A stretch of DNA of 64,000 nucleotides from Chrysogorgia sp. JL179-B06 (lineage: Eukaryota > Cnidaria > Anthozoa > Scleralcyonacea > Chrysogorgiidae). This document shows positions 37,678 through 46,089 of this stretch, one piece after another. Every line of letters begins with the position of its first letter. Position 1 is the first letter of the stretch. The notes under the pieces are model-generated. The model made no database searches. It worked only from the letters and a program-made list of their open reading frames with translations, and was not told where the DNA came from. Position numbers and translations under genes: made by a program. Where the stretch lies: contig JAYKKM010000047.1 of the NCBI GenBank assembly GCA_035772405.1, forward strand, positions 4,017,501-4,081,500, written 5' to 3'.

Positions 37678-39100
37678 AGGTGGAGAAGGTTTCGACGAGA
37701 TTGAGATGGAGAACCTTGGTAGAGCCTACACTGATGATCAATTAGACGTCGAACTTAAGAGTGCCACTAAAGCTTACAATTTACTTGACGATAAGTACAC
37801 CAGCGGTGACGTGCCAGATATTGTGCGCGTCGAGTACGAAAAATTGTATGGGAGAGTGGTTAGATTTCAGGAAGAGCGAGATAGAAGGTTTCAAGAAAAA
37901 GAGACGTCATTTATCGACGCTGACGATGGTAAAACGGTGACAATAAGGGGAACCAAGACAAAGGCCCCCGCAGTAGAGTTTGTTGAGCAGGAATCGTATG
38001 GTGACGTCAATGACACAAGTTACAGTTTAGCTCTTGGAGAGGGGGATGAACTTGAGAGAAGATTTGGCGAGCTAAAAGCGCACAACAAAGAGGTAATAAA
38101 AAATGAAATAAAAAGAATCAAGCTAATAAATAAGAAAATAAATAAATTGAGCGGAAAAGCACTTGGCCACGACGACGCGTCAAGGGAGATAGTCAACAGG
38201 TCGTGGGTTACGGGCTCAGAGGCTATTCTTTTCAAACCAATAGGCACACATGGTAAGTATGGAGGACCCAGGCTAATTCTAAAACCTAAAGGAGACGATT
38301 TGATCTACAGTAAAGATAGCAATAGTAAAAGGGCTATTGAGCAGTTCAAAGAGTTAGTTAAACAAATCCCCAATAGTACAGAAACAACAGCTATCACAAC
38401 AGAAGTGACCCCAGATGACTTCCCAGTGATTGAAACAAGAGTGGGTCACGACGACATACCTGGGCTAACACCAGACGAAAACCGCGAACATAATGGTGTG
38501 CTTAATCCAAGTGAGAGTGTGTTGCGTGAGTCAAGAATAGGTAACACTGGTGCGTTGCAAGCGCAGGTAGACCACTTTCAAGAGACGATAGATGAGACGA
38601 GTGGGAGATTGGCAGAGCTTGATAAAAAAGCTAACCAAACTGGTCTCACACCTGACGAAGAGCGGGAGTACGCTGGTTTGTTTGAAAGAGAGTCAGGACT
38701 CAAGCAAGCCAGAGACAGAACTATTGAACAGCGACAAATAGAAGAGGTTAGAGAGCAGCAAGAGGTCGACATTGACAGATTTCAGAAGTTCAAGGAATGG
38801 GCTAAAGAGAACATGGTTGGGTTGAGCGCTGTAGCAATTTCAGTGGCTGGGATTGTAACAACTATTATTATCGCTGGTAGATCCGCTGTTGTGAAAGGCG
38901 CTATGGCTACGAGGTCATTCGCACAGGCTGTTAAAAACGCGATAATGAAGATGGGTCCATGGGCTGTTGGGTTGGCTAATTTAGTTTATAACGCGTTGAC
39001 GTTGGGTGCGAAGGGTCTCGCATGGTTGGCTCAAAATCTGTGGGTACTCGCGGTGGTACTTGCGTGGTTTGTGTATGATTATTACAAGCTAAAACGGTAG
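37670..39100 (+). CDS. Two-span membrane protein with coiled coils, copy 2 (intact)
   Basis: 476 residues from ATG 37670. Highly charged N-terminal two thirds with coiled-coil character; DIPGLTPDENREHNGVLNPS (about 265-284), a second LTPDEEREYAG segment, a Glu/Gln-rich helix, then hydrophobic segments MVGLSAVAISVAGIVTTIII and LAWLAQNLWVLAVVLAWFVY near the end. Compared with copy 1 it has about 150 extra residues in the middle (VKNEIKRIKLINKKINKL-type basic region). The 55 bp before its ATG repeat the end of the integrase gene, so the duplication unit began inside the integrase. Function unknown. Confidence 0.75.
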   Translation: MAEGGEGFDEIEMENLGRAYTDDQLDVELKSATKAYNLLDDKYTSGDVPDIVRVEYEKLYGRVVRFQEERDRRFQEKETSFIDADDGKTVTIRGTKTKAPAVEFVEQESYGDVNDTSYSLALGEGDELERRFGELKAHNKEVIKNEIKRIKLINKKINKLSGKALGHDDASREIVNRSWVTGSEAILFKPIGTHGKYGGPRLILKPKGDDLIYSKDSNSKRAIEQFKELVKQIPNSTETTAITTEVTPDDFPVIETRVGHDDIPGLTPDENREHNGVLNPSESVLRESRIGNTGALQAQVDHFQETIDETSGRLAELDKKANQTGLTPDEEREYAGLFERESGLKQARDRTIEQRQIEEVREQQEVDIDRFQKFKEWAKENMVGLSAVAISVAGIVTTIIIAGRSAVVKGAMATRSFAQAVKNAIMKMGPWAVGLANLVYNALTLGAKGLAWLAQNLWVLAVVLAWFVYDYYKLKR

Positions 39101-39122
39101 TAACAAAACATATGCAAAGTAT

Positions 39123-40361
39123 ATGAACGTCACGTCAGCAGAGTTGAGCCCCGGTTTTAGACGAGCAACCATGGGTGTCATAAAAGGGGTGAGAACACAA
39201 CATGTGATCACGTTGAACCCTAATAAAGTCAGCCCTGGTGAGGAACTTTACATTGATATACCGAAGCTTAAGGTTAGCAGCTGTTTGGTGCCTGGATCGT
39301 TGGGTCTAGTGTTCGACTTTAAGAATGCGAACGCCAAAAGCTGGTTCTTGAATAATGTTAGCAAGTTGTTGGTTGAGAAACTTGTTGTGAGATTAGCTGG
39401 GGAAACTGTGTATGACAACAATGGGGAAAATTACACTGGTGTCTATCGCGACCTTTGGGAAAGTGTTACTGCGCGAGACCAAATGATTGACTATGGTATT
39501 GGTGGTGAGAACTTGAGAAAGTTAATTTCTAAGGACGACAGTGGTGCGACAAGTGGAAACGTCGCTAAAGTTAACGACGCGTTGATGTTTGGTGTGATTG
39601 GAACAAAGCAGCGAATAAAACTTGGTAAAATCATGAATGACCACGGGTTGTACGCTCCTTTTAGCATGAACAATAACTTGCAGTATGTCATCACACTCCC
39701 GAAGGCCGCAGACATCATGGTGGCGCAATCCGGTAGCGCTGTGGGCGGATACACTCTGGAGAACCTCGAGCTTGAGTATGAGACGATCGATAACCAGGAG
39801 CTCGCTGATGAGATAGCGTCGGGTTACGCAAGTGGTCGTAGTTTGTCGTATGAGCACGTTACGTTGATGAAAACCACCGAATGGGACAAAGGTACGACCA
39901 TCGTGAACGAGAATGTTAATCTACCAAGAAAAAGCATGAAGGCAATCGTGTTGCTATTCACGAATAAGGTGCGAACAGACAGCGAGGAGTTTCTTTACCC
40001 AAATATTGAGAGTGTTAGAGTCACAATTGAAGGTGTGCCAAATAGTGTGTACTCACAAGGCATCCCAAAGTCGAAGTTCTATGCAGAAGCGAAACGATTG
40101 TTTGGGTTGGGTGAGGAACACGCTCAGTTCATGACCATACAGAGGTTCTATAAAGATAGCTTCGCGTTAGTCATCGACTTGAGGAGCGTTCAAGATAATC
40201 GCAATATCGCCACTGGTAAGAACATTGTAAACACACAATCCGGCGTGCTTCTCGAGATCACTAAAAAAGCGACGACTGCAAACGTCATGTGTAGGGTGTT
40301 TGTGATAAGCGATGGGTTGGTCAACTTCGTGAACAATGGGTTGCACTCAATCGGGTATTAA
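39123..40361 (+). CDS. Probable major capsid protein (double-jelly-roll type)
   Basis: 412 residues from ATG 39123, the largest structural-type protein, directly upstream of the packaging ATPase, a position typical of MCPs. It is beta-rich with VITLNPNKVSPGEELYIDIP, a bundle around FDFKNANAKSWFLNNVSKLL, VVRLAGETVYDNNGENY, then a second half starting GGYTLENLELEYETI and IVLLFTNK, the 'LENIxLEYETI' strand pattern I know from Polinton/adintovirus capsid proteins. Shorter than many viral DJR proteins, so this could be a divergent version; structure prediction would decide. The stop region contains a 16-bp direct repeat (aatcgggtattaaatc, 40350-40381). Confidence 0.6.
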   Translation: MNVTSAELSPGFRRATMGVIKGVRTQHVITLNPNKVSPGEELYIDIPKLKVSSCLVPGSLGLVFDFKNANAKSWFLNNVSKLLVEKLVVRLAGETVYDNNGENYTGVYRDLWESVTARDQMIDYGIGGENLRKLISKDDSGATSGNVAKVNDALMFGVIGTKQRIKLGKIMNDHGLYAPFSMNNNLQYVITLPKAADIMVAQSGSAVGGYTLENLELEYETIDNQELADEIASGYASGRSLSYEHVTLMKTTEWDKGTTIVNENVNLPRKSMKAIVLLFTNKVRTDSEEFLYPNIESVRVTIEGVPNSVYSQGIPKSKFYAEAKRLFGLGEEHAQFMTIQRFYKDSFALVIDLRSVQDNRNIATGKNIVNTQSGVLLEITKKATTANVMCRVFVISDGLVNFVNNGLHSIGY

Positions 40362-40392
40362 ATCAATCGGGTATTAAATCAAGCGTAATTTA

Positions 40393-40992
40393 ATGGAAAC
40401 TCCGTTTAACGCGCTAATTGTTGGTATGACAGCTTGTGGTAAGACACATTATTTGCTGGAAACATTAGAATCCGAGTATTGTAGCAAATTTGACTACATT
40501 GTGTTGATTTGCCCTACTTTCGAGTGGAACAAAGCGTATCAAGATTGGAAATATGTGTGTGACCCCGACGTGTTAGCGATAGACTGCGCACAGGATAATG
40601 TCGACGCTGTTCTCAAGTGCGTAACAAATATTTTTAAAGGCACTAACACTCTGATTGTGTTGGACGACTGTGCGAGCTCTCAAGATGTTAAGAATAGGAC
40701 TAGTCAGTTGGTCAACTTAGCTTTTAGCGCGCGACATTTTATGTTGAGCGTTATTGTCATCACACAACAATTGACATCAATCGCAAAACCGTATAGAGAA
40801 AACATTAGTAAGCTCATTTGCTTTTACTGTCCGAGCAGAAGTGATATGAAGGTTGTTATTGACGATTACCTTGGACACATTAGCAAAGAAGAAGCGTCGG
40901 CGATTGTGACCGCATTAAAAAATAATAAGTACGCTAGACTCGAAATCTCACTGCGCTATCCGTACAGTCACGAAGTTGTTATTCCGCAATAA
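40393..40992 (+). CDS. Genome-packaging ATPase (FtsK/HerA superfamily)
   Basis: 199 residues from ATG 40393. Walker A GMTACGKT (11-18), Walker B TLIVLDDC (86-93), and a conserved SVIVITQQLTSI sensor strand (119-130). Length and motif layout match the Polinton/adenovirus-like/PRD1-type packaging ATPases that drive DNA into capsids. It sits between the capsid gene and a terminal gene on the same strand, 32 bp after the capsid stop. Confidence 0.9.
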   Translation: METPFNALIVGMTACGKTHYLLETLESEYCSKFDYIVLICPTFEWNKAYQDWKYVCDPDVLAIDCAQDNVDAVLKCVTNIFKGTNTLIVLDDCASSQDVKNRTSQLVNLAFSARHFMLSVIVITQQLTSIAKPYRENISKLICFYCPSRSDMKVVIDDYLGHISKEEASAIVTALKNNKYARLEISLRYPYSHEVVIPQ

Positions 40993-40995
40993 AAT

Positions 40996-41508
40996 ATGGG
41001 TATAAGTAATAGCGTGATGGTGAAACGCAAAAGTGAAGAAAACCCCACGATTGAGGAACTAGTTGAGGATACTGATGGTGCTTCGACTGTGGAAGACAAT
41101 ATTGACGTTAGGAGATCTGAACTAATTAGACTGTCTGGCGATGGTGTGGTAAGCCAATCTGAAGCGTACATTAAAAAAGCGTCCGCAAAGGTTATCGACA
41201 AGATATGGCACCAATATGAGTTGAAGAGAATGGAAATTGCAAACGTTTTTCTCACCGACTTGTTAATCAGCAAATTCGCTAGCTTACTGGATGGGTTGAA
41301 CGCTATTGAGAACCCTGACGAACTAAACGACGAGTTGCAAAAAGACTCGTTATTAAAGAAAGACGTTGAGAGCATTGTCGCGATTGTGACGCCGTACGTG
41401 CCTTTCTTGGGCTTGTTGTCGGGAGGAATCACAACGTCGAAATATGTGTACGATCACCATTTTAGAAGTGAGGTGACAAACACTGAAAATAGTGAACAAA
41501 CGGACTAA
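40996..41508 (+). CDS. Terminal gene, candidate N-myristoylated protein (170 aa)
   Basis: ATG 40996, 3 bp after the ATPase stop. Starts MGISNSVMVKRK: Gly2 and Ser6 fit a myristoylation signal. Acidic middle (EELVEDTDGASTVEDNIDV), a helical region, and PYVPFLGLLSGGITTSKYVY near the end, possibly membrane-active. The last codons (NTENSEQTD) lie in the right TIR and are identical to those of PolB. Function unknown. Confidence 0.6.
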   Translation: MGISNSVMVKRKSEENPTIEELVEDTDGASTVEDNIDVRRSELIRLSGDGVVSQSEAYIKKASAKVIDKIWHQYELKRMEIANVFLTDLLISKFASLLDGLNAIENPDELNDELQKDSLLKKDVESIVAIVTPYVPFLGLLSGGITTSKYVYDHHFRSEVTNTENSEQTD

Positions 41509-42092
41509 CTCGCAAAACAACCGGCCACCTGTTAGTATGCAAATTAGTCAATGTTGCTAACCAATCAAAAGAGCGCCATTTCGCTCCCCATTTGGGTACT
41601 TGTTTGGATAAAATATTTGTTGTGGGCGCTGGTGTGGGTTGACCAATCAAAAGAGCGCCATTTCGCTATCCATTTGGATAAACATCACCACTAGAATCAA
41701 AATCTAGTGGTTTTTTTTCGCGCGTGAATTGGAAATGTGTCAGTCAAAAAAGCGTGAAAATTTTGAAGCGACACAAATTTGTGAAAATGTTGAAACGACT
41801 ATTTTTAAACTTGACTGAAATGTGGTTTGGTATAAATTCAGTATTGTTTCGTGAGTCTCGCGCGTGTTTGACATTAATCGGTGGAGAGGGGTGTGTCAAG
41901 CCTAATTAACGACTGCTGTAGTAGTATAGAACATGGCGGTGCGAGCTTATTCGACGTTATCCACAAGTGTGGGCACCGTGGCATCGCTAATTTTTGCGCT
42001 AAATCGCGATTTGGCGTAAAAATTAACGTTGCTATGGCACTCGCATTTGTGGTTGGCGTCGCTGAGCTCGCACCGCCATGTTCTATACTACT
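41479..42092 (-). repeat. Polinton right terminal inverted repeat (614 bp)
   Basis: Reverse complement of 22922-23535. Contains the same terminal near-palindrome (41920-42092), hairpin and 34-bp direct repeats. Confidence 0.95.
41920..42092. repeat. Terminal near-palindrome at the right tip
   Basis: Inverted counterpart of 22922-23094. Arms 'agtagtatagaacatggcgg' and the complement, centre aaatcgcgattt (42001-42012). Confidence 0.85.
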
Positions 42093-42098
42093 CGTGTC
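42093..42098. repeat. Target site duplication, right (cgtgtc)
   Basis: Identical to 22916-22921. Confidence 0.9.
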
Positions 42099-43960
42099 GG
42101 CTTTTTGGAGGACCAACAACTGAAGCGACGAGTTTTCAACAAAAGGACTTTGTGACTGGAAGAAATTTGGAGACAAGTGCAGAAAGCTCTGTGTGTCATG
42201 CGGCAGCTGTTGAAACGCAGAAAATCTGGGCCATGCAATCAAAAAATAGGCACGGTTGATTTGCAACTGGATCCCAATTTTCGAAATGAGAAATTCATCG
42301 ATGACAATCGGAAACATTTAATGACTGTTCTTGACGTTATCATTTTTTGTGCCAAACAAGAAATTCCTCTTCGAGGAGATGATGAATTAGATCAATCGCT
42401 TAATAAAGGGAACTTTCTTGAAATGATAGAATTTTTAGGAAAATATGATAGTTATTGTAACGAAGAGGATCGAAAGTTGCTAATTTAGCAAGATAGAAAG
42501 AGTCCAGATACTCAAAATGATTTGCTTACATCACTTTCTTCAGTGCTTAAAACGCATCTTGTTATGCTATTGCTGACGAAGTGAAAGATGCATCTAAGAA
42601 GGAGTTGTTACTAGGTGCTTCTTTGCGATATATCCATAAAGGTGATGTCAGAGAAAGAGCTATTGGCTTTATTGAATTGAAGGACATGGATGCGGGCACT
42701 ATCTCTGAAAAACTGATAAAACTACTTCAGCCTTTTGAGCTCGATCCTCTGAAATGTGTAGGACGGGGCTAGTGTTATGTCAGGCATACACGGAGGAGTC
42801 CAAGCGCGGATGAAAGGAGCAGGTTATCACAATGCTACATATGTTCATTGTGCTTTACATAGGCTTAACTTAGTGTTAGCTGCAACTGCTGAACGACATC
42901 CTCTTATCAAATCGTTCTTTGATACATTGGATTTGACGTATTCGTTCATGAACGGAACAAAGCGCCACGCAGCTTTCTTAGACATCCAGCATGCAGCGCG
43001 CTATCCCAACGCGCAAGCTCTTGAACTTGCACGTTCGTGTAGTACTCGTTTGTCTTCCCGTTCTTTGGAGGTGCAGGAGAGGTTTCTGCGTCGGTTTGAT
43101 TGCATGCATTCTTGATACTTTAAGCATATTTGAAAACGATCAAGATGCAGAGACAAGTCTAGCAGCTAAATCTTTGTTAGGCACGGCTACAAACTAAGAA
43201 ATTCGTGACCCTCTTAGTTTTGTTTGGTCGGCGGTATATTTGATCACTCTGATTTTTGTACTAAAGCTTTTCAAAAATCGACAGCAACTGTTTCCTCTTG
43301 TCTGATATTGCTTGCTGACCTGAGTCAAAGGTTGGTCAATTTCTAGTTTGACAAGGTTGTCGAATATGCCAAAGAGTTGTCCGACAATGCAATCGAAAAT
43401 TTGGATATAAGAAGCACAATCAGACAACGGCATCTTCCAGAAAGGTTGAGAGACGCGTATCTAACTGGCTCTATATTGGACACCCAAACGCATCTAACTT
43501 TGAAGAGCTTTCAATTTTGTTTACGCCAGAATTAGATGCCCGTTTTGGTACTGATCAATCTGCATGCATCATGAGGGCTGCTGCTTGTTCCTTACCAAAC
43601 TCTCAAAAATTTCTTAACAAACAGGAACTGAATACGCTATCTGAACTGTATGCAATAGACATCAAATATTTGTGAAATAGAAGTTTTCCGTTCGTTTATT
43701 GCTCGGCAAGATGAATCTCAGCTAGATACTTTGATCAATGTACTGGATGTCATTGACAAAGATATTTTCCCTGATGTTCACAACTTATATCAGATTCTTG
43801 TGACTATCCCTCAGACGTCGTGCAAGGTTGAGCGAATGTTCTCATCTGTGAAGAGAATAAAAACTCCGCGTGACCACCATGCGTCTCAATAATCTTGCAC
43901 TCTTATCTATTGAAAAATATATTACGGACTCGCTTTGCTACAGTGAGTGATGTAATTGAA
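42099..43960 (+). pseudogene. hAT transposase, 3' part (DUF4371, RNase H-like core, hAT dimerisation)
   Basis: Continues the gene cut at 22921. Frame 42177-42488 has NRKHLMTVLDVIIFCAKQEI, PLRGDDEL and LNKGNFLEMIEF (DUF4371). 42581-42772 has LRYIHKGDVRERAIGFIEL. 42777-43115 has MSGIHGGVQARMKGAG and ATYVHCALHRLNLVL (RNase H-like core after the second Asp region). About 43780-43900 has LVTIPQTSCKVERMFSSVKR, the C-terminal hAT dimerisation motif. Multiple frameshifts and stops; decayed. ZMYM1-like proteins share this architecture. Confidence 0.8.
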
Positions 43961-44096
43961 CACAGTCTTTAAGCGGATGAAGCAACGTTTTCTTCTGTAA
44001 CGTTAGTTGTTATTCCTGAATTCAGTTTATTATGATAGCATCTTAGTTTATATAACTGCTTTTACTTTATTACATTCTATATACTGTACAGTGTGT

Positions 44097-44310
44097 ATAA
44101 AAAAAACTGAACCCTTAGAAAACGGTCTTATACTCCTTGGGAAATGAAGATAACTTGTAAACGTATGAAGGAGCATAACTGCAAAGAAACATTAATATAT
44201 TTAACATGTTTCTTTACGGTTATGCTCCTTCATACGATTACAAGTTATCTCATGTATTAAGATCGTGTTTTTAATTTCCCAGGAGTTCAGTTTTTTTTAT
44301 ACACACTGTA
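44097..44310. mobile_element. Tc1/mariner-type MITE, 214 bp
   Basis: Terminal inverted repeats tacagtgtgtataaaaaaaa and ttttttttatacacactgta with TA at each end. Internal palindromic arms ('tgaaggagcataac') also fold. TA target preference fits Tc1/mariner. Confidence 0.75.
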
Positions 44311-44319
44311 TAGACCAGC

Positions 44320-44505
44320 ATAGACCTCTTTCATAATGGCGGCCAGTCTAAATATTCTTTTATATGCATGCAAATTAGCCTTTCTGGCCTCGTTACAAAG
44401 CGAAGATTCTTTGGAATTTTGACACACGAACGAGGTCAGAAAGGCTAATTTAAATGAATATAAAAGAATATTTAATTTGGGCGCCATTATGAAAGAGGTC
44501 TATAG
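44320..44505. mobile_element. MITE, 186 bp
   Basis: Ends tagacctctttcataatggc and ggcgccattatgaaagaggtcta, with inner pairing of attcttttatat and ttagcctttctg..cctcgtt. The family is familiar from coral genomes (recollection). Confidence 0.7.
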
Positions 44506-45414
44506 GGTTCCCTAGCCTAGTAACCTGGTCCTGAAGTTATGAAATAAAAAGTTACATTGTACTTAAAATAAGTTGTAGTCAGTTGTAATTGCAATTGCTT
44601 GTGAGTTTGGTTATTCCATTTTTATAAAAACATTTTGAGCATCTGCATTTACAGCATCTGTAAGGAAAGGGGACGGAGTCGTACTTATTCCACGCAAGAA
44701 ATTAACTTTTCTTGTCTGAGATGCCAAGATTTGAGAGCTGAATTTAGAGCGTTCTTGTTATTGGCAGGAATGTCCGTTTTTCTTGCCGAGTGGTATGTAA
44801 CAATTTACAGCATGTGCTCAAAATTATTAAGCATAAACAAATGTGGAATTCTACGCAACCCCTGTGGGAGCCAAACTGTGACATGACGGTTCATACGAGC
44901 GACATACACAAGTCAATACGCCACAAAGCATGAAATCTCCTGACTGAATGAATATAATGAATATATTGTGTTTGTACTTTCGTGTGTGACATTTGTCCAG
45001 CCAAACGATCCCAAGAACACTCGCGCGCCAACCCTGCACCCAGCCCCCCACTCCCCTAGGAAATATCTATATATATACAGTACAATTACATACACACGAC
45101 CCCGTCAAGATTATCACCCTCTCTTCGCTCGGTCGCTTCACCTTACTCTCAAGCAGGGCACGTAAGAGACTTACTCGTTCGAATCAGAACACGTGTTGTC
45201 GCTCATGTACTTCCGATTATTTTATAAATATTTATAATCGATATTATCATCAACTAAAATTTCAACATCATAACTTTTTCTTCTGTTAAAGTTGCTTACC
45301 TATTTACAGGAAGTGACGTCAACCCAGGGACATGCGAAGACTCAACGGAGTGATTAAACAGTGAAATAATTGAGCTTCACTTGGTTGCCGTGACTTAAAC
45401 CATGCTTACTATTC
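44506..45414. other. Intergenic; possible LINE 5' scrap
   Basis: One + frame at about 45293-45354 reads AYLFTGSDVNPGTCEDSTE, reminiscent of the GDVxxNPGP motif that opens some LINE ORFs, but without further domain. Otherwise nothing named. Confidence 0.25.
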
Positions 45415-45872
45415 ACTTAAAGTGGAAATCTAGTCAAAAAACAAATTACTTTTAAATAAAAGGCCGTTTAGTATAATGTTTAGAAATGTTAATAGTTTTA
45501 CGGTATCTGCTCTTGTACTCGAGAAATAACGTTTTCATTCTCGTATTTTATGCTTCTGGACGCCGCCATTTTAGAGTTTGCTCGACGGCTCAGACTCGAT
45601 GTACAGCGGGAATTTATTTTCAATTTTGACGTCATTGAGTGCTAGGAACAAAAGACAAGCACTCAATGACGTCAAAATTGAAAAGAAAACACCCGCTGAA
45701 CATCGAGTTTGAGCCGTCGAGCAAACTCTAAAATGGCGGTGTCCAGAAACGAAAACGTTATTTCTCGAGTACAAGAGCAGATACCGTAAAACTATTAACA
45801 TTTCTAAACATTATACTAAAAGGCCTTTTATTTAAAAGTAATTTGTTTTTTGACTAGAGTTCCCCTTTATTC
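45415..45872. mobile_element. Palindromic MITE, about 458 bp
   Basis: Long inverted arms (about 45415-45635 and 45655-45872) cover 'gtcaaaaaacaaattacttt', 'acggtatctgctcttgtact', 'gccgccattttagagtttgc' and 'tttgacgtcattgagtgct' with complements. Flanks attcactt and attcacaa may be a diverged duplication. Confidence 0.7.
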
Positions 45873-46032
45873 ACAATAGTTTCTTTTAGTGCGTATGTTT
45901 CTCTTTGAAACAATTATTTGGGTAGTCGTTTAACTGAGGTGTTTCATATGCAGCCTGAATCATCTGAGTAACAGTAGCTTTAAACTACTTTTACTAATTA
46001 AAATAGAATACAAAAAATTGGACAAATCATGC

Positions 46033-46089
46033 TTAATGTGTTTGTTGCGGAAGCTCAGGCAGGCCAAATTCGTCAACTTTGATGCCATC
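46033..46089 (-). CDS. CHMP5: CHMP5 coding exon 8 (terminal)
   Basis: 57 nt; [18 protein letters not shown] and TAA (46033-46035); acceptor atttag. Confidence 0.9.
   Translation of the reverse strand, partial: DGIKVDEFGLPELPQQTH

Larger units (their letters stand above)
22922..42092. mobile_element. Polinton/Maverick element, 19171 bp, complete ends
   Basis: Bounded by 614-bp terminal inverted repeats that start AGTAGTATAGAAC, and by a 6-bp target duplication. It encodes protein-primed PolB, an RVE integrase with chromodomain, a packaging ATPase, capsid-type proteins and accessory genes, the defining Polinton set. Recognised core proteins agree with the virus-like interpretation (Polintons as potential Polintoviruses). 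Identical repeat arms over the parts compared suggest a recent insertion or repair between arms, yet several genes are frameshifted. Confidence 0.95.

Noticed and set aside
41479..41508. PolB duplication at the right end, because its C-terminus appears there
   Set aside because: Only the last codons are shared, and they are explained by the TIR.
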